In this document: positions 19,701 through 28,100 of the stretch, piece after piece | Position numbering within the stretch: position 1 is the stretch's first letter | Layout of the letters: the number at the start of each line of letters is the position of its first letter | Source: Pontibacterium sinense | GTDB lineage: Bacteria; Pseudomonadota; Gammaproteobacteria; Pseudomonadales; Balneatricaceae | Direction of reading: 5' to 3' | Length of the DNA stretch: 64,000 bases | NCBI RefSeq assembly: GCF_015209595.1 | Contig: NZ_JADEYS010000016.1 | Span: 62,001-126,000, forward strand | The notes under the pieces: model-generated | What the model saw: only the letters and a program-made list of their open reading frames with translations | Database searches by the model: none | Told to the model about the DNA's origin: nothing | Position numbers and translations under genes: made by a program

Positions 19701-20613
19701 TACTCTGACCTCAGATAGTGACACCCCACCCGATGCTCCGGTTAGCATTCAGGGCGATGCGAGTGGTAAAGGGCGGGAAGCGTTAGTCATTGATGCCTCG
19801 AAGCTGCCTCCCGGTACGGTGATCGATTTAAAAGATGTTGAGTTTGCTGTGATCGTGGGCCCTGCCATAGTCACAGGGGGTAATGGTCCTAATATCTTGT
19901 ACGCCGGTGAAGGCAGTCAGACCATCATTCTTGGTGCCGACGATGATGAGCTGCATGGCGGTGATGGTGACGATACCGTAGGATCCAAAGGCGGTAATGA
20001 CCTATTGTTTGGTGATAACGGCAACGACACTCTGTTTGGAGGCGCGGGTCAGGATACGTTGCATGGAGGTGCTGATAGCGATATTGCTACTTACAACGGC
20101 AATCTGGCTGACTATGAAATTACTCAGATGAATGGTGTGGTCACTGTGACTCTTAAGTCTGACACCAGCGACAGCGATACCGTGATCAATGTGGAAACCC
20201 TGCAGTTCTCTGACCAGAGTTTCAACCCGGCGACCAGCACACAGCAGGAAGCGATTGCCACCTTGTATCAGAAAGTGTTGGGTCGTCAGGCGGATGTGAC
20301 CGGGTTCCAGTGGTGGGCGAAGGACATTGATAATGGTTACGGGTTAGGTGATGTGGCGCTGGCATTTATGCGCTCAAGCGAATATCAGACAAAAGCGGGA
20401 GGAGCCGCATTTGATAACCTGAGCGTGGATCAACAAGTTGAAGCTCTGTATACCGCCGTTCTGGGGCGCGCGAGTGACAGCGAAGGGAAGGCGTACTGGG
20501 TGGCTGAAGCCGATGCCGGATTCAGTATTGATCAGATGGCAGAGGCTTTTGTGACCTCGACAGAACTGACAGGCCAGTATCTGCAATCCACACAGTGGGA
20601 CTTTATTCTGTAA
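13762..20613 (+). CDS. Giant secreted RTX-type protein with DUF4347 and DUF4214 domains (paralogue 1)
   Basis: A 2283-residue acidic repeat protein with no N-terminal signal peptide. Residues about 7-170 are a DUF4347 domain with HIVSHGSDG (His60) and ILLYGCSVAEG (Cys103), a spacing and context like the caspase-fold His-Gly/Cys dyad. Residues 172-315 look like a beta-sandwich. Residues about 325-1845 are cadherin-like/VCBS-like repeats, each opening with a VNDxPT-type linker and rich in Thr, Asp and Gly. After a Gly/Pro-rich hinge (GGGGTPAPTTP) come a C-terminal domain, RTX calcium repeats at about 2060-2105 (GGDGDDTVGSKGGNDLLFG), two DUF4214 repeats (ATLYQKVLGRQADVTGFQWW and LYTAVLGRASDSEGKAYW) and the end DFIL. 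This architecture fits type I secretion and surface or matrix attachment. GGAG precedes the ATG. No exporter is nearby. Similar C-terminus and N-terminus to the protein at 22165. Confidence 0.88.
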   Translation: MENDGNTLVIVDSSVVGWQRLVDTSAVTVVVLDVDQDGVAQIAAAISSRGPIDSVHIVSHGSDGALHLGNTILNASNLDQYQAEWLSIKAGLANDADILLYGCSVAEGDEGMEFISDLAAVTGADVAASDDKTGAANLGGDWVLEQSYGEISASTTWLQSEAYEHVLALPISSSQTTNYTGLGYTDTAVIPDGTVIQDLSYDGFRFNGFIGESGVYSNTSDLTADVGTTGVRWYTSDSSNFKFESIDYHIDTFGSPATASITFYGFRNGAQVESQSFNAADTTRGTWTLNWDSVDEVKVTANTNFIFMDNLTVAAEVIANAAPAISIDNSDLSYTENASSTQIDSAATVSDADGDADWNGGTLVAQVTGNAEAGDQISISDTDGDGTAITVSGTNILSNGTDIGDLSTSGSTVTNGTALTITFDADATNANVQEVLQSLRYSSTSDDPGTSNRTITVTATDTNAGANSDTRTVAITAVNDDPTETGTFPTDITVIEDTASDLDLSGLTLADVDSSGDMTLTLTATGGTIAASDNGGVVIGGTGTSTLTLTGTVSEIDTYLNTSTFIKYTSALNENGSDAQTVAVKINDGDGSGDVSLGTFNLDITAVNDDPTETGTFPTDITVIEDTASDLDLSGLALADIDSSGDMTLTLTATGGTMAASDNGGVVIGGTGTGTLTLTGTVSEIDTYLNTSTFIKYTSALNDSGADAQTVAVKINDGDGSGDVALGTFNLDITAVNDAPTLSAGPYNFTGVNEDTTTTGVTVATILDGTTNADADSDTLGMAVSATTGNGTWQFSTDDSNWTDFAGSLAANNALHLDDSTYVRYIPDGVEGETATLTFIAWDQTSGTASTNGSAQVADASTGGDATVYSTGTASGSLVVSAVEDAPTVASAPASVTVSEDIATDIDLSAAVIADVDTTASITVTITATDASAVLTAADGTYTTVTATATGNNVVTLAGTAANITTYLDTTSNITYQTSSNNTSADTLTIGTNDGETGIDASAATITVNITGINDEPTATATGDDSTAAGAGSAVSVFSSTAISAVDVGENIASVTFTVSGLVDSGNEKLNYDGTVIDLLTDTAGVYADTTTSGLISYAVAVSGSTATVTFKGPSQAAAANTVFQTALDGMTYENTLGAVTTGDRVFTLTEVKDVGGTLNGGDDTFAASIASTINVVNGDTPTATDATKAATEDTPFSMITSEIVLAQEANTTDALEFITLGTITGGTLAFTGVATTAGTTSSGGSGAVTLVDAAAALTTGQHVHIDNIANIQFTPTANSTTSGSVLYTVTDAGGDASAPATLTINVAAVEDAPTLTGVTTTITALEDTATNLITGTPVFADVDTTADVVATLTAADGASVLTSADAGGVVVGNSGTNAITLTGTASEINTFLGTPTNVTYTGSANNVFSDSVAISVNDGEGGTATAETITVNFTAVNDEPTVSATGTGGNSINGAATDLFNSTAINVAVPDTGDLVTSVTFTVSGLQNGADEKINIDGSAVVLIDATTGTTTGGNSLGYTVSVAGTTATVVLTHAGIAEATVETVLNAMTYENTSGTFSEGDRVITITEVKDDGGIANSGDDTWSTAGISSTVTVVDGTKPTATSYTDSVNEDTTVNLSATELPTGQDVGPVDAIEYITIDTTTVTGGVLSLDSAGTAGTSSVGAVAYDVMAGNLTGTVNINIADIGKLDFTPTADLAGTGAASFDWTVTDAGGHTSSTATYTLDITNTSDNPEGTDKSISITTSATHTFSASDFGFTDPDTGDALNRVQVNVQDIDNGALKLNNVAVSDSEWINQADIGNLVYTPSAAGADSFTFTVEDDSTNATDSTPNTLTINVSSPPSSGGGGTPAPTTPADNLVDGVEVKENTVSDGRGGQVTKVTVDPVSNARNDSDDTSDQADIPIHVDRDGDIVTTVSLPVGVGFSSYDNDTARENNGLSDLIRMIQEVSTVREVNDMSSGGKNFLALLGSDSTDLWANEITLTSDSDTPPDAPVSIQGDASGKGREALVIDASKLPPGTVIDLKDVEFAVIVGPAIVTGGNGPNILYAGEGSQTIILGADDDELHGGDGDDTVGSKGGNDLLFGDNGNDTLFGGAGQDTLHGGADSDIATYNGNLADYEITQMNGVVTVTLKSDTSDSDTVINVETLQFSDQSFNPATSTQQEAIATLYQKVLGRQADVTGFQWWAKDIDNGYGLGDVALAFMRSSEYQTKAGGAAFDNLSVDQQVEALYTAVLGRASDSEGKAYWVAEADAGFSIDQMAEAFVTSTELTGQYLQSTQWDFIL
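15205..15978 (+). repeat. Two near-identical 387-bp tandem repeats inside giant gene 1
   Basis: Units at 15205-15591 and 15592-15978 are exactly 387 bp (129 codons) each and differ at only a few positions, mostly synonymous. Both encode a module beginning PTETGTFPTDITVIED and ending LDITAVND. The other modules of the protein are far more diverged, so this pair is a recent duplication or is kept alike by recombination. Confidence 0.85.
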
Positions 20614-20668
20614 CGGAGAGAGTGGTTTTTCGGTCGGCTTCACTTTTGTCGTGTCATCTTAGTGATAT

Positions 20669-20707
20669 AAAAAGCCTCTCTGATAGGATCATCAGGGGGG
20701 CTTTTTG
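20669..20707 (+). terminator. Rho-independent terminator of giant gene 1
   Basis: An AAAAAGCC arm and a GGGGCTTTTT arm frame an inner CTGAT/ATCAG stem, about 55 bases after the stop codon. Its sequence is clearly similar to the terminator at 29440-29477 after the paralogous gene, evidence that the two share ancestry. Confidence 0.85.
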
Positions 20708-20808
20708 TATCCATTTCGCATGAATATTCAGTGTAATCACTTGCGAGAGTGGACAACGTTCTATTTCAGTGTGTCACCAGCAACACTGATACCGTACACG
20801 GCTGTATG

Positions 20809-21010
20809 TCATGAAGAAGAGATATTGCGGAAATAGGTGTTTTCAGGTGTCTTGAGGACATTCTGATAAAAGGGGCAAAGAACGTGAGTGATTATACTTG
20901 ATCCAGTAGGTTCCACTTAGCTGCGGGAAAAATCTCGTAGTTACCATCATTCAGTTGCTTATTATTACGCACATTACCGTTGTTAAAACCAGTGTCGAAG
21001 TCGGTGCGAA
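20809..21010 (-). pseudogene. Decayed hopJ remnant (second copy of the gene at 29534)
   Basis: On the minus strand, codons at about 20896-21007 read TGFNNGNVRN then IFPAAKWNLLDQ. This lines up without gaps with TGFDNGDVRN and IFAFAKLNQLDQ of the intact HopJ at 29534-29866; I count 66 matches in 100 aligned bases. A TAA follows one codon later. After a one-base deletion the next frame reads FYQNVLKTPE and NISSS, matching FYQDVLNTPD and NIRSF of HopJ, before another stop. The N-terminal third is not recognisable. The remnant occupies the same place and orientation relative to giant gene 1 as the intact hopJ does to giant gene 2. Confidence 0.85.
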
Positions 21011-22164
21011 GAGATCAGGCGCCCCATGAGACCAAAAGTTCTTTTTACGGGCTTGATGGCTTAGATTGCTGACGTATCTTTTTCGGAAAAGTAAGTTGAT
21101 GATTCATATAAAAGCCCTGATCGAAACGACGTTAACAATGACCTTATGCCTCTGAACTTATTCGCATGTTTCCCTGCATGTATGTCTATACGTTTAGGTA
21201 GGATTTTACTGTTTTAAAACAGAATTATTCGATAGCCCCATCAGCATTCCGCGTATGTTTCCCCTCATTCTTTTCTTTCTAGAGATCCATATCTCAAGTT
21301 TTCATGTCTTTTAATACATCTATGTGAAAAAAATCGGAATCCATATTTTTTCTATAAAAACAATGATTTTAGTTGCTTTTTTGATCAAATCTGGCGGGTA
21401 TGATGGCTTGAAATCTGCATTTAATTGTAGTTTTTGTTGATCTGGTGATTTTATCTTGGTCTACAATGAAGTAATTCTTGGTCAGAAACTATTCAAACAG
21501 GACTTGGCTCTAGTGCTACCGAGAATCTCCGGTGAGAAGGCAGACGGGTTAAAGTAGAGTTTTTGGGGCCCTTTCAGAGCCTTGTTTCCAGCGGAGCGGG
21601 ACCGCAGAAATATATGGTAGGTCTAGTGGTGATTTGAACGGCAAGAGTAAATGTTAAACACGTTTTTGACTGATATGTCGCGTATTCTCAGTTGTACAGC
21701 TTGTGGCTACGTCAGTGGCCGCTTTAGGTCAGAGGATGTGATTATTAAATAGATTGCCGAAAGTCCCAGCATCACTGAGGGAAAGTGCGAAAAACAGTTT
21801 AAAGGGACATTTTTGTATAAATGGCGTGAATTAATGTTTATGCCGGGATCGTCACTCAGTTGATCGCGGCATTAAACCCGTGATGGGGAGGTTAGGAGGT
21901 AGAAGCCTAAGCCCCTTGATGTATCTCGCGGAACAGTTCATGGGTGGTTATTGCGGTGATTGAATCCACTTACTAGCCACTTAATTTTAAGGCTTCATCG
22001 GTCTTTGTAGATAGGAAACAGGGAGACTGTTGATGATGGCAAGTGCTGTCGGTTTGGTACTTGCTTTGCTGTTCTCAGCAGCCACAACAATTTGAACTAC
22101 GCACGAGAACAAAAAGGATCAGGCGTGGGCCTCTTCAGTAAGGTCCGGTCTGAGGGGGTGCCTC
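21011..22164. other. 1.15-kb gap without a supported gene
   Basis: No family-like reading frame is seen in this AT-rich gap. A short bulged stem (ACCGAG/CTCCGGT) lies at 21518-21533, and a GC-richer segment at about 21520-21620 could be structured RNA, but I recognise no riboswitch. A 20-codon frame at 22033-22095 (MMASAVGLVLALLFSAATTI) has GGGAGA six bases before its ATG and a hydrophobic product; it may be a leader or small membrane peptide, or chance. The gap ends with the GAGGGGG ribosome site of giant gene 2. Confidence 0.4.
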
Positions 22165-25100
22165 ATGAAAGCAATTTGTTCGCAAATTGTGTTTTTTGAC
22201 CCTGCACTTGGCGACATAAAGCAATTATTGCAGCACCTGCCTGGCACGATAAAGGCAATTTCTCTTCATTCTGGCATGGACGCTATTGAGCAGATAACTG
22301 CACACTTGCGTCACCATCAAGGGCTTTCTGCACTACACATCGTGACTCACGGTGTGTCCGGCCAATTGCAATTCTGCAACACGGTACTTTCCGGTCAGAC
22401 AATCAATCACTATTGGGATCATATTACGAGTTGGTCCGGTGCTATGGCACCCGATGCTGACATACTGCTGTACGGCTGTGAAAGTGGTAAAGGGCAGCCT
22501 GGTCGGCAACTGATTGAAGCGTTGGCTTGCGCTAGCGGGTGTAATGTAGCCGCTTCGCCTGTACCGGTGGGGCATCATTCGTTGGGTGCTCGGTGGCAGC
22601 TATCAGAGCAGGTGGGCGAAGTAACCACCCCAGTGTTTACTTCCATAGCGGCACAGAACTCCTGGCACCATCGTTTAGGGGCGACACTGAATGCTGCTGA
22701 TCTGGCGGTGGTTTCCTATAACTCCGACGGTGACGACACCTTCGCACTGATTGCGCTGGCGAACATCCCCGGTTCATCGGTGATTCATATCACCGATGAC
22801 GGCTATAAAGCTGGTACCGGTTTTGACTTGAACGAAGGTACTTCCACCTGGACTGTCGCGGCAGGTGGTTTGAGCGCGGGTACCATCATTCGTTTTGCTA
22901 ATGCCGGCATGACTGCTACGTTGGTTGACACTGCGCATGGTTCAATTACTGGGCATCTGGATCTGTCAGCACAGGGTGACCAGCTCTTTATCTACCAGAC
23001 TGATACCGATGCTGACGATGGCACCATCGAACGATTGGACGGCAACGGTGGTATCGAAGCCGGTATGATATATGGCTTTAATGCCAATTTATCCAACTCT
23101 CCTACCAACGGTTGGCACGATGGACCCGGAGCACCAGGTACCAACAAGTCCGATGCCCCCGACGACACGACGGTACTGACAACATCGGATGGCACCGGAA
23201 ATTCAAGCACCGCCAATGCCAACGGTATGTTGACTGTTGCAATAACCGAGCTGGATAACTACCGATACGATGGACCTACCGGGGCAACGGATAAAGCCAG
23301 TTGGTTGACCCGTATTCACACCAGTGACAGCAATTGGTTAGGCGACAATTCTACGGTCTATGATATGGCGCAGGGAGCGCTGACCAGTGACTGGACAGTC
23401 AATATCACCAACGCCGCACCAACCATTACCCTGCCCACGGCACCGACTGTAAATGAAGACGATACCAATGTTGCGATCGCCGATAATATCGAAATCAGCG
23501 ACACCGATGGTGATTACCAAAGCGTTACCTTAACAATCACCGGAGGTACAGCGACTCTTACCACAACGACGGACTTAAACGGGTTAACTGGCAACGGTTC
23601 GGCATCCATTACGTTCAGTGGTGCGCGCGATAATGTGAACACTGCACTGGACTCGCTGACGTTTACCCCAACACCAGAACTGAGTGGCACCGGCGCTGGT
23701 AAGATCCAGATCCAGACCACGGACGTCAATGGTGGTGCTGACGATGAAACGCTGACGTTTGATATCACAGCTGTGAATGATGAACCCACGCTGACAGCGA
23801 CAGGCAGCGACCCGACATTTAGTGGGCCTGCGGCTGATCTGTTCAGTGGCGTTACTGCCGACACCGTTGAAGGTGGTCAGACGTTAGAAGAGCTGAAGAT
23901 CACGGTCACCAATGTAGCTGATGGTGGCGGAGCGAACGAGTTTTTATCGATTGACGGTGAAAGCGTTTCCCTGAACACCAACAGTGGCACGACCACCAAC
24001 AGCAGTATCGCATACTCAGTCGTACTTAGTGGGGGAACCGTAACCGTCACACTGACCAAAGCCGGTATGACAACCGCGGCAGTGCAAACACTGATTGATG
24101 ACCTGTCGTACAGCAATGACAGTTCATCTCCATCAGCCAGTGATCGAGTTGTTACCCTGACCAGTTTGAAGGACAGTGGTGGTACGGCGAACGGGGGGGA
24201 CGACACCAACAGTACCCTCAGTATCCAATCAACAGTGACAATGCAGGTGGCACCAGGGGTTAGCTCCTCCACTTATGATTACAGCAGCAATCAGCTGGTG
24301 GTGACCGGGACAAGCTTCATCGCTAACGGCGGTGGCTCCGATGTAGATGTATCCCTGCTGACGCTAACCGGTGAGGGCGGTACCAACTATACGCTGTCTA
24401 GTAGCAGTGATGTTGAAATCGACTCAGCGACCCAATTCACTGTCACGCTCACTGGCCTGGATCTATATAAGGTTGAAGCGCTATTCAATAAGGATGGTCT
24501 CAGCGCAGATGACAGCACCACCTACAATCTGGCCGCCGCTGATGATTTCATCACTGCTTATACCAGCGGAGACACTTCAGACGCGACCAACAGTGTGACG
24601 GTGAGTAATTATGCTGTGCCGACGATCAGCTCGGCCACTTACGATGTCAGTACCGGACAACTGGTTCTGACAGGTACCGACTTTGTTAACCAATCGGGTG
24701 CAACCAACGATGTAGATGTCTCGTTATTCACTATTACCGGTGATAATGGCGCATCTTACACTTTGACAGATTCCTCGGATGTGGAGATCAGCTCGGCCAC
24801 ATCGGCTACGATCATCCTGTCCAGTACAGATCAGTTAAATGCGCACGGACTACTGAATAAGGATGGAACCACCGCTGATAGCGGCACCACCTATAACCTC
24901 GCGGCCGCTGAAGATTGGATGACCGGCGCACCGGCGACGAATAATGTGGTGGATGCGACCGGCAACGGGATCACCGTCAGTAACGTGGCTACCCCCACTG
25001 TCACCAGCGCGACCTATAATGCGGACAGCGGCTTATTAATCGTTACCGGTACCAACCTGTTCAAAGAGGACGGTTCGTCGAACGATATTGATATTTCAAC

Positions 25101-28100
25101 ACTCACCTTTACGGGTGGGGTTGGCGACGCGACTTATACACTGACCAGCAGTACTGACGTAGAGATTACCTCCGCCACATCTTTCAGCGTGACGCTGAGC
25201 GGTGCAGATAAAACCAATGTGGATGGCTTGCTGGACCAGATCGGCACCAGTTCCTCGGGTGGCAGCACCTATAATCTTGCGACGGCCGATAACTGGCTTA
25301 CTGGCGCTGCGGCAACCCCCGATATTGCAGACCTGACCAGCAACGCAATTACCGTCTCGATGATAGATCCGAAGATCACCTCTGCGACCTACGATGCTGC
25401 GGCTGGCACTCTGGTCGTGACCGGCACCAACATCCAGGCCAGCGGCGGCGGTGCGGACATCGATGCCTCACTGTTCACCCTGACCGGCGAAGGCGGCGCT
25501 ACTTACACCCTGACCGATACCGCCGATGTGGAACGGGACTCGCTCACGCAGTTTACGTTCAACCTCAGCGCCACCGATCAAGCTGCACTCAATCAGATCA
25601 CCAACAAAGACGGCACCACTTCCACCTCCGGCACCACTTTTAATCTGGCGGCTGCCGACGACTGGAACACCAGCGTCACTGCGGGTGACACCGCCGATGC
25701 CACCGGCAATGGCATTACTGTGAGCAACGTGGCAGCCCCGACCATCACCTCGGCAACCTATGACGCCACTGCTGGCGCACTGGTGGTGACTGGCACCGGG
25801 CTGTTGAAGCTCAGCGGCGGCAGTAACGATGTGGATGTCTCCAAGCTGACCTTTACCGGCGAGGGTGGTGCAACTTATACCCTCACCGACAGCAGTGATG
25901 TTGAGATTACCTCCGGCACCGGATTTAGCGTTAGCCTGAGCGCTAACGACCAGGCCGCGCTCAACCAGATCATTAACAAAGACGGCACCAGCTCCACCTC
26001 CGGCACCACCTATAATCTGGCCGCTGCCGAGGACTGGGCGGCCGGTGCCGATGCCAGTGATAATGTGGTGGATGCGACCGGCAACGGTATCACCGTTAGC
26101 AATGTCGCCGCACCGACCATCACCTCCGCCACCTACGATGTGAGCAGTGGAGCCCTGGTGGTGACAGGCACCGGGCTGCTGCAGTTCAACGGTGCCAGCA
26201 ATGACATCGATATCTCCAAACTGAGTTTTACCGGCGAGGGCAACAACAGCTATACCCTGACCAGCGCCTCGGATGTCGAGATCACCTCCGGGACCAGCTT
26301 TACCGTCACCCTGAGCGGGGCGGACAAGCTCAGCGTGGACGGCTTGCTGAACACCGACGGCACCAGTTCCGATGGCGGCACCACTTACAACTTGGCCGCC
26401 GCAGAGGACTGGTCGGCCGGGGCTGATGCCAGCGTCAACGTGGTGGATGCAACCGGTAACGGCATCACCGTCAGCAACGTGACCGCGCCGACTATCACCT
26501 CATCCACCTACAATGCCGCCACCGGTGTGTTGGTGGTGACCGGTACCAACTTTGTTAATCACTTCGGTGCCAGCAACGATGTGGACATCTCGTTGCTGAC
26601 CTTCACCGGTGAGGGCAGCGGCAGCTATACCCTGACCAGTGCCTCCGATGTTGAGATCACCTCCGCAACCAGCTTTACCGTCACCTTGAGCGGGGCGGAC
26701 AAGACCAACGTGGACGGCCTGCTGAACAACAACGGCACCAGTTCGAATGACACCACCACCTACAATCTGGCGGCAGCCGATAACTGGATGGCAGGCGCGG
26801 CCGCGACCAGCAATATCGTCGATGCGACCGGCAATGGCATCACCGTCAGCAATGTCGCCGGGCCCACCCTGACCTCCGCGACCTGCGATGCAGCGTCTGG
26901 CACTCTGGTAGTGACCGGCACCAACATCCAGGCCAACGGCGGCGGTGCGGACATCGATGCCTCACTGTTCACCCTGACCGGTGAAGGTGGCGCTACCTAC
27001 ACCCTGACCGATACCGCCGATGTGGAGCGGGACTCGCTCACGCAGTTTACGCTCAACCTCAGCGCCACCGATCAAGCTGCACTCAACCAGATCATCAACA
27101 AAGACGGCACCACCTCCACCTCCGGCACCACTTTTAATCTGGCGGCTGCCGACGACTGGAACACCAGCGTCACTGCGGGTGACACCGCCGATGCCACCGG
27201 CAATGGCATTACTGTGAGCAACGTGGCAGCCCCGACCATCACCTCGGCAACCTATGACGCCACTGCTGGCGCACTGGTGGTGACTGGCACCGGGCTGTTG
27301 CAGCTCAGCGGCGGCAGTAACGATGTGGATGTCTCCAAGCTGACCTTTACCGGCGAGGGTGGTGCAACTTATACCCTCACCGACAGCAGCGATGTCGAGA
27401 TTACCTCCGGCACCGCGTTCAGCGTTAGCCTGAGCGCTAACGACCAGGCCGCGCTCAACCAGATCATTAACAAAGACGGCACCAGCTCCACCTCCGGCAC
27501 CACCTATAATCTGGCCGCTGCCGAGGACTGGGCGGCCGGTGCCGATGCCAGTGTTAATGTGGTGGATGCGACCGGCAACGGGATCACCGTTAGCAATGTC
27601 GCCGCACCGACCATCACCTCGGCAACCTATACGACACAGGGCTCGCTAGTGGTAACCGGTACCGGGTTCCTGAAGGCTGACGGTACGACCAACGACATTG
27701 ATGTTTCAAAACTCTCACTATTGGGTGAGGGTAATGTGACGTATAACCTCACTGACAGCGCTGATGTTGAAATATCCTCGGCCACTGAATTTGCGGTGAC
27801 GTTAAGTTCTAGTGATAAAGCCGGTGTGAACGCATTGTTGAACAACGCTGGCACCAGTTCCGCTGATAGCACCACTTACAACCTGGCGGCTGCGGAGGAC
27901 TGGGCAGCAGGGGCCAACGCCAGTGTTAATGTCGCCGACACAGTGGGTAACGCTGTGGTTGTATCGATTTACACGCCGCCGGTAAGCCCAAGCGGACCTG
28001 CCCCCGTTACTGAAACCGTTGATGGTGTCAATGTCAGTACAACAACTGAAATGAATGCGGACGGAAGCACCACTCAAACGATCGTTATTGCACCCGTTAC

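Noticed and set aside
21480-21660. Possible c-di-GMP or other riboswitch before giant gene 2
   Set aside because: A short bulged stem and GC-rich patches are present, but the conserved residues of known riboswitch classes could not be found by eye.
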